A stretch of DNA of 64,000 bases, taken from the NCBI GenBank assembly GCA_951799445.1, contig OX637287.1, positions 38,159,724-38,223,723 on the forward strand. Direction: 5' to 3'. A model generated the notes under the pieces. That model saw only the letters and a program-made list of their open reading frames with translations, searched no databases and was not told the origin of the DNA. This DNA is from Pseudisothecium myosuroides (Eukaryota; Streptophyta; Bryopsida; Hypnales; Lembophyllaceae). Shown here one piece after another: positions 61,875 through 64,000 of the stretch (the stretch's first letter is position 1; each line of letters starts with the position of its first letter). The position numbers were made by a program, and so were the translations under genes.

Positions 61875-62279
61875 TATAATAAGGATGATATTCGTCAATT
61901 TGGAGCCAACCTTGGTACCTGGGAAATAGTTTGTTCCTGCATGTTTGCTTCTCAACATTGGCAAGTTTTGCACAGCAATGGCGAACTCATAATTCTAACT
62001 TCACACGGGGAGCAAAGAATTTGACGTGTTAAGAGCTGGTATGGATCCTCCACTTGTTCATGTACACGATTTTACTTTTGTTTTTAGAATTTTAGGATTT
62101 TTTCAACGGAATGAGTCCAATGTCTCCTCTTTGGAGAAGAAGAGGAATGAAAGTAGAGATTCCAATGGTAGAACTTGAAGCATTAACCCCTACAGTAGAG
62201 GACTTAGAAACACAATTTGGGTCTCATGTACCTTTTGAAAAGCAGTGTCGAGGATGTCCTTTCTTGACTTAATACTTAA

Positions 62280-63204
62280 CCCCTAAAGTTCCTTGACTAT
62301 GTTCTCACCAAAAATGCTTCAAAACTGCCATTTCTAGTACAAGTAGCAAATTTTTGAAAAATATTATTTTTGGACACATGTAGCCGTAGGATCTTGTAGT
62401 ACTCTGGTTTGAGAATATGTGGAAAAAATTTCAAAAATTTCCGCCGTTTAGATTGGAAGATATTAGCATTTGAAGTGGCAAAAGTCCTTTTTTTGGCCCT
62501 ACAAAAAATCGTGAAGCTGCACTTCACAAGGTCAGATTATTATGGAAAAATTTCCAAAATGGTTGTGCTTCTTTGGATTCATTCTTTAGGGCAAGTTGGC
62601 TACATGCTTGAAAATTTTCAGATTATTTGGAATTGTACAACATATAGGAAAAAAATAGTAAGTAGAAAGAAGTAGAAAATTGTTCAAAACACTAAATTGT
62701 TAAGAAGTTAATTATGGAATTGAAAAATGCCAATCCCAATGGTTGCAATGTTGTAATAAACAATCTACATCCTACAATTTTATTTTTTTTGAAAAATATT
62801 GAAAATTGAGTGAAATAAATGACTTCAAAGTTTATTTTAGAATAGACAATCCATAACTGCCCACAAACTAAAAATCCTCATAACATTTGACTCATTGATC
62901 AAAATGGAATGAATCAAAGCTTCCCACGTATGTATAAATCTAATAAACCAATTTCAAATTTTTATTTTTGAAAAAAGTGATTTTTTCTGATCTGCCCGAA
63001 CTGCCCGAGTTGAGAAACAAACAACATATGAGGCCATAACTTTTGACTCGTATTTCCAAATGTCATGAAATTTGGTGCATATGAAAGATATTCCTCGTCC
63101 CCACCTTCTATAAAATTTTCAGCCCAAAATATGCAAATCTCCAGCCACACGTACTTGCCCAAAATTTCTATGTTGCCAAAAAACGCATGTTGGTCCTTTA
63201 GGGG
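62280..63204. mobile_element. TTAA-flanked element, CCCCTAAAG termini, 925 bp
   Basis: TTAA at 62276-62279 and 63205-63208; ends CCCCTAAAGTTCC and GGTCCTTTAGGGG. Subterminal sequences also pair loosely. A/T-rich with no long frame; a plus frame at 62409-62675 and minus frames overlap and are not supported. Confidence 0.75.
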
Positions 63205-63762
63205 TTAAGGTCGCTTTACATCTAGAGGCTAGGCCAATTTGTTGTGTCAAAGGCCAATAATCCTTACTTGTGATTAATCAAAATGTTGAAATCAACCCCA
63301 ACTCCTTTACACCTAGAGATTGGGCCAATTTGGTGGATTGAATTTTTTTATTTAAAAAAGACATCTAACATGGCTTGAGCTTGCTAAATTAGGTGCATCA
63401 GAAATAGGAGGCCAATGTCAAATTTCAATAAAAAAAATACTACCTATTATTTATTTTTTTATTTTTTTCAACAAATCAGATCCGTTGGATTTTGTGCAAT
63501 CGGCCTCAAGGGGAATGGCCCAGCCTCTTGATGTAAAACGGCCTTAAGAATTTCATCCCCTCTCTCTTTCTTTTATAGGTTTTATTGTATTGACTCGGCT
63601 TCTTTGCCTTAAGGCCTTTACATATGGGAAATTGTCCTCGTTATAATCTTATTCTAATGGGTAGTTGAGGATGGCCTCTAGTCCAAAAGGAGCTAAATTT
63701 TTTTGCAATTGGCCTCAAGAAGAATTGGTTTAGCTTCTAGGTGTGAAGCAGCCCTTAGATAT
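63205..63762. other. Spacer with weak local repeats
   Basis: GGCCAATTTG and TTTACACCTAGAG recur around 63215-63335. No gene. Confidence 0.4.
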
Positions 63763-63996
63763 AGGGGAGCCAACACCATTACAAATTAAGGTACATTGAT
63801 GTTAATTTTGTACATTATTAATTTAAACCACATTGGCATAATTATTATTTCATTGTTGTGGTATGCAATACTGAACTCATTATGCAACACATAAGGTATT
63901 TGCACCTAATCAAGACCATATTCTAAAATTGACTACTACATATTCTTGTCTAAAATGTTTTGCCTCTATTCATGAAGAACTGGTGTCACTTCAAAT
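63763..63996 (+). repeat. Direct repeat, copy 2 (empty site)
   Basis: Partner of 59708-60030, running to the window edge. At about 63820 it reads ATTAATTTAAACC where copy 1 has the 71 bp insert. Confidence 0.75.
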
Positions 63997-64000
63997 GAGA

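Overview
The window looks like nuclear DNA of a land plant, probably a bryophyte and perhaps a moss. The reasons are intron-rich genes with GT-AG introns, AT-rich repeat-filled spacers, short pieces of chloroplast DNA (petA, ndhF, rpl2) inside a nuclear intron, and a nuclear COQ5-type mitochondrial enzyme gene. The genus cannot be fixed from sequence alone.

The best-supported genes are COQ5 homologues (ubiquinone-pathway C-methyltransferase). Copy A (748-4158) and copy B (43319-46627) each splice from eight exons into an intact 304-residue frame. They sit in a 7.2 kb segmental duplication (about 522-7712 versus 43077-50238). Copy C (53708-56328) is a third, broken copy. It begins right beside a 630 bp foldback repeat and shares a near-identical tract with copy A, which suggests gene conversion.

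Other genes are poorly known or broken. A two-exon gene (16708-18634) has a faint BAH-like first exon and meets a minus-strand C-terminal exon tail to tail, 6 bp between stops. A three-exon orphan gene (36347-39364, 265 aa) has consistent splice phases. A double-zinc-finger gene (57446-59095, minus) ends inside a transposon fragment. Decayed genes include an unknown family at 20709-22028, an ORF with two internal stops (23436-24329), the tail of a Rad5/HLTF-like SNF2 helicase (34384-35678), a GC-rich frameshifted gene (50470-51197) and a minus-strand gene (12556-14076) whose intron carries the plastid mosaic.

Most of the rest is small mobile DNA: TTAA-flanked elements with CCC termini (piggyBac-like signature), a TA-flanked pogo/Emigrant-like MITE, two further TIR families, three large foldbacks, and two diverged 2.7-2.9 kb repeats at 26.4-32.6 kb. 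The COQ5 duplication gives filled and empty sites for several elements, so insertion boundaries and order can be read directly. No rRNA, tRNA or CRISPR array was seen. No promoter or terminator could be defined beyond a possible shared upstream region at 408-747.
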